Shown here in pieces: positions 63,912 to 64,000 of a stretch of DNA of 64,000 bases. The notes under the pieces were generated by a model. The model did no database searches. It was not told the DNA's origin and worked only from the letters and a program-made list of their open reading frames with translations. The position numbers were made by a program, and so were the translations under genes. The stretch's first letter is position 1, and each line of letters starts with the position of its first letter. The stretch spans positions 1 to 64,000 of the forward strand of contig JAGPMW010000002.1 in NCBI GenBank assembly GCA_018052705.1. Direction: 5' to 3'. This stretch comes from Selenomonas sp. (GTDB taxonomy: Bacteria; Bacillota; Negativicutes; Selenomonadales; Selenomonadaceae).

Positions 63912-63930
63912 CTGTAATAGAACGTATAAT
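63902..63930 (+). promoter_or_regulatory. Promoter after dnaJ
   Basis: TTGTTT (63902-63907), 17 bases, TATAAT (63925-63930). The -35 overlaps the end of the terminator. It would drive the gene that begins at 63987. Confidence 0.6.
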
Positions 63931-63986
63931 GAGTTATCTATCGTTTGTGTGCGCGACGAACCAGGAAAGAAAAGGAGCGATGTGTT

Positions 63987-64000
63987 TTGAAATGGGCCGA
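63987..64000 (+). CDS. Start of a probable prmA gene (ribosomal protein L11 methyltransferase), partial
   Basis: TTG 63987, 10 bases after AAAGGAG (63970-63976), opens a frame reading MKWA before the window ends. PrmA proteins of Firmicutes commonly begin MKW(S/A)E, and prmA is the usual gene after dnaJ in this group. Only four codons are visible, so the call rests on context. An ATG at 63980 in another frame is a less likely start. Confidence 0.5.

Overview
The window looks like chromosome from a Gram-negative-type (diderm) Firmicute of the class Negativicutes, most like Selenomonas or a close relative. The clues are taken together. A Firmicute-style heat-shock operon (hrcA-grpE-dnaK-dnaJ, then the start of a probable prmA) sits behind a perfect CIRCE operator. 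There is a long-form hibernation factor and CsaB. A complete TolC-MacA-MacB type efflux operon needs an outer membrane. A flagellin remnant keeps a sigma-28 promoter. Coding is moderately GC-rich, with AT-rich promoters and many TTG starts. The genus is inferred, not proven.

Layout. 1-1.2 kb: the tail of an IS66-type transposase and an Rpn-family nuclease gene that appears to carry a second, internal gene in its 3' third. 1.35-9.5 kb: a complete four-gene Wadjet type II anti-plasmid operon (jetABCD), whose genes all overlap. 9.5-13 kb: a degenerate methyltransferase-like protein and two glycosyltransferases, one of the GT41/SPINDLY type. 13-18 kb: a zinc-ribbon protein, an amino-acid ABC transporter, a cold-shock protein, hpf and a DUF535 protein. 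18.2-26.2 kb: a full kdp potassium-uptake locus (possible kdpF, kdpABC, then kdpDE behind a terminator and its own promoter). 26.3-34 kb: secA, prfB, an LmeA-like protein, a DUF5693 membrane protein and csaB. 34.1-38.4 kb: a frameshifted small gene, ftsEX, an M23 peptidase and a carboxy-terminal protease. 38.4-41 kb, minus strand: broken flagellin and recQ. 41.2-45.8 kb: the tripartite efflux operon. 45.9-53.4 kb: an HD-GYP protein, a second amino-acid ABC transporter, an amidase, a SEC-C protein and a MATE pump. 53.4-64 kb: rpsT (minus strand), lepA, hemW, a NodB-type deacetylase, a serine hydrolase and the heat-shock operon.

How the genes work together. The left 9.5 kb is a small defence island: transposase remnant, Rpn gene and Wadjet. 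The rest is mostly core chromosome with a strong cell-envelope theme: FtsEX with its likely M23 partner, AmiC-like amidase, deacetylase, CsaB and MacAB-TolC. Both amino-acid transporters share one layout: a lipoprotein gene, a hairpin, a new promoter, then permease and ATPase overlapping. No stretch longer than about 300 bases lacks a gene or gene remnant. The system most worth a second look is the Rpn gene-within-gene next to Wadjet, together with the inverted repeat and matching promoter cores around them.
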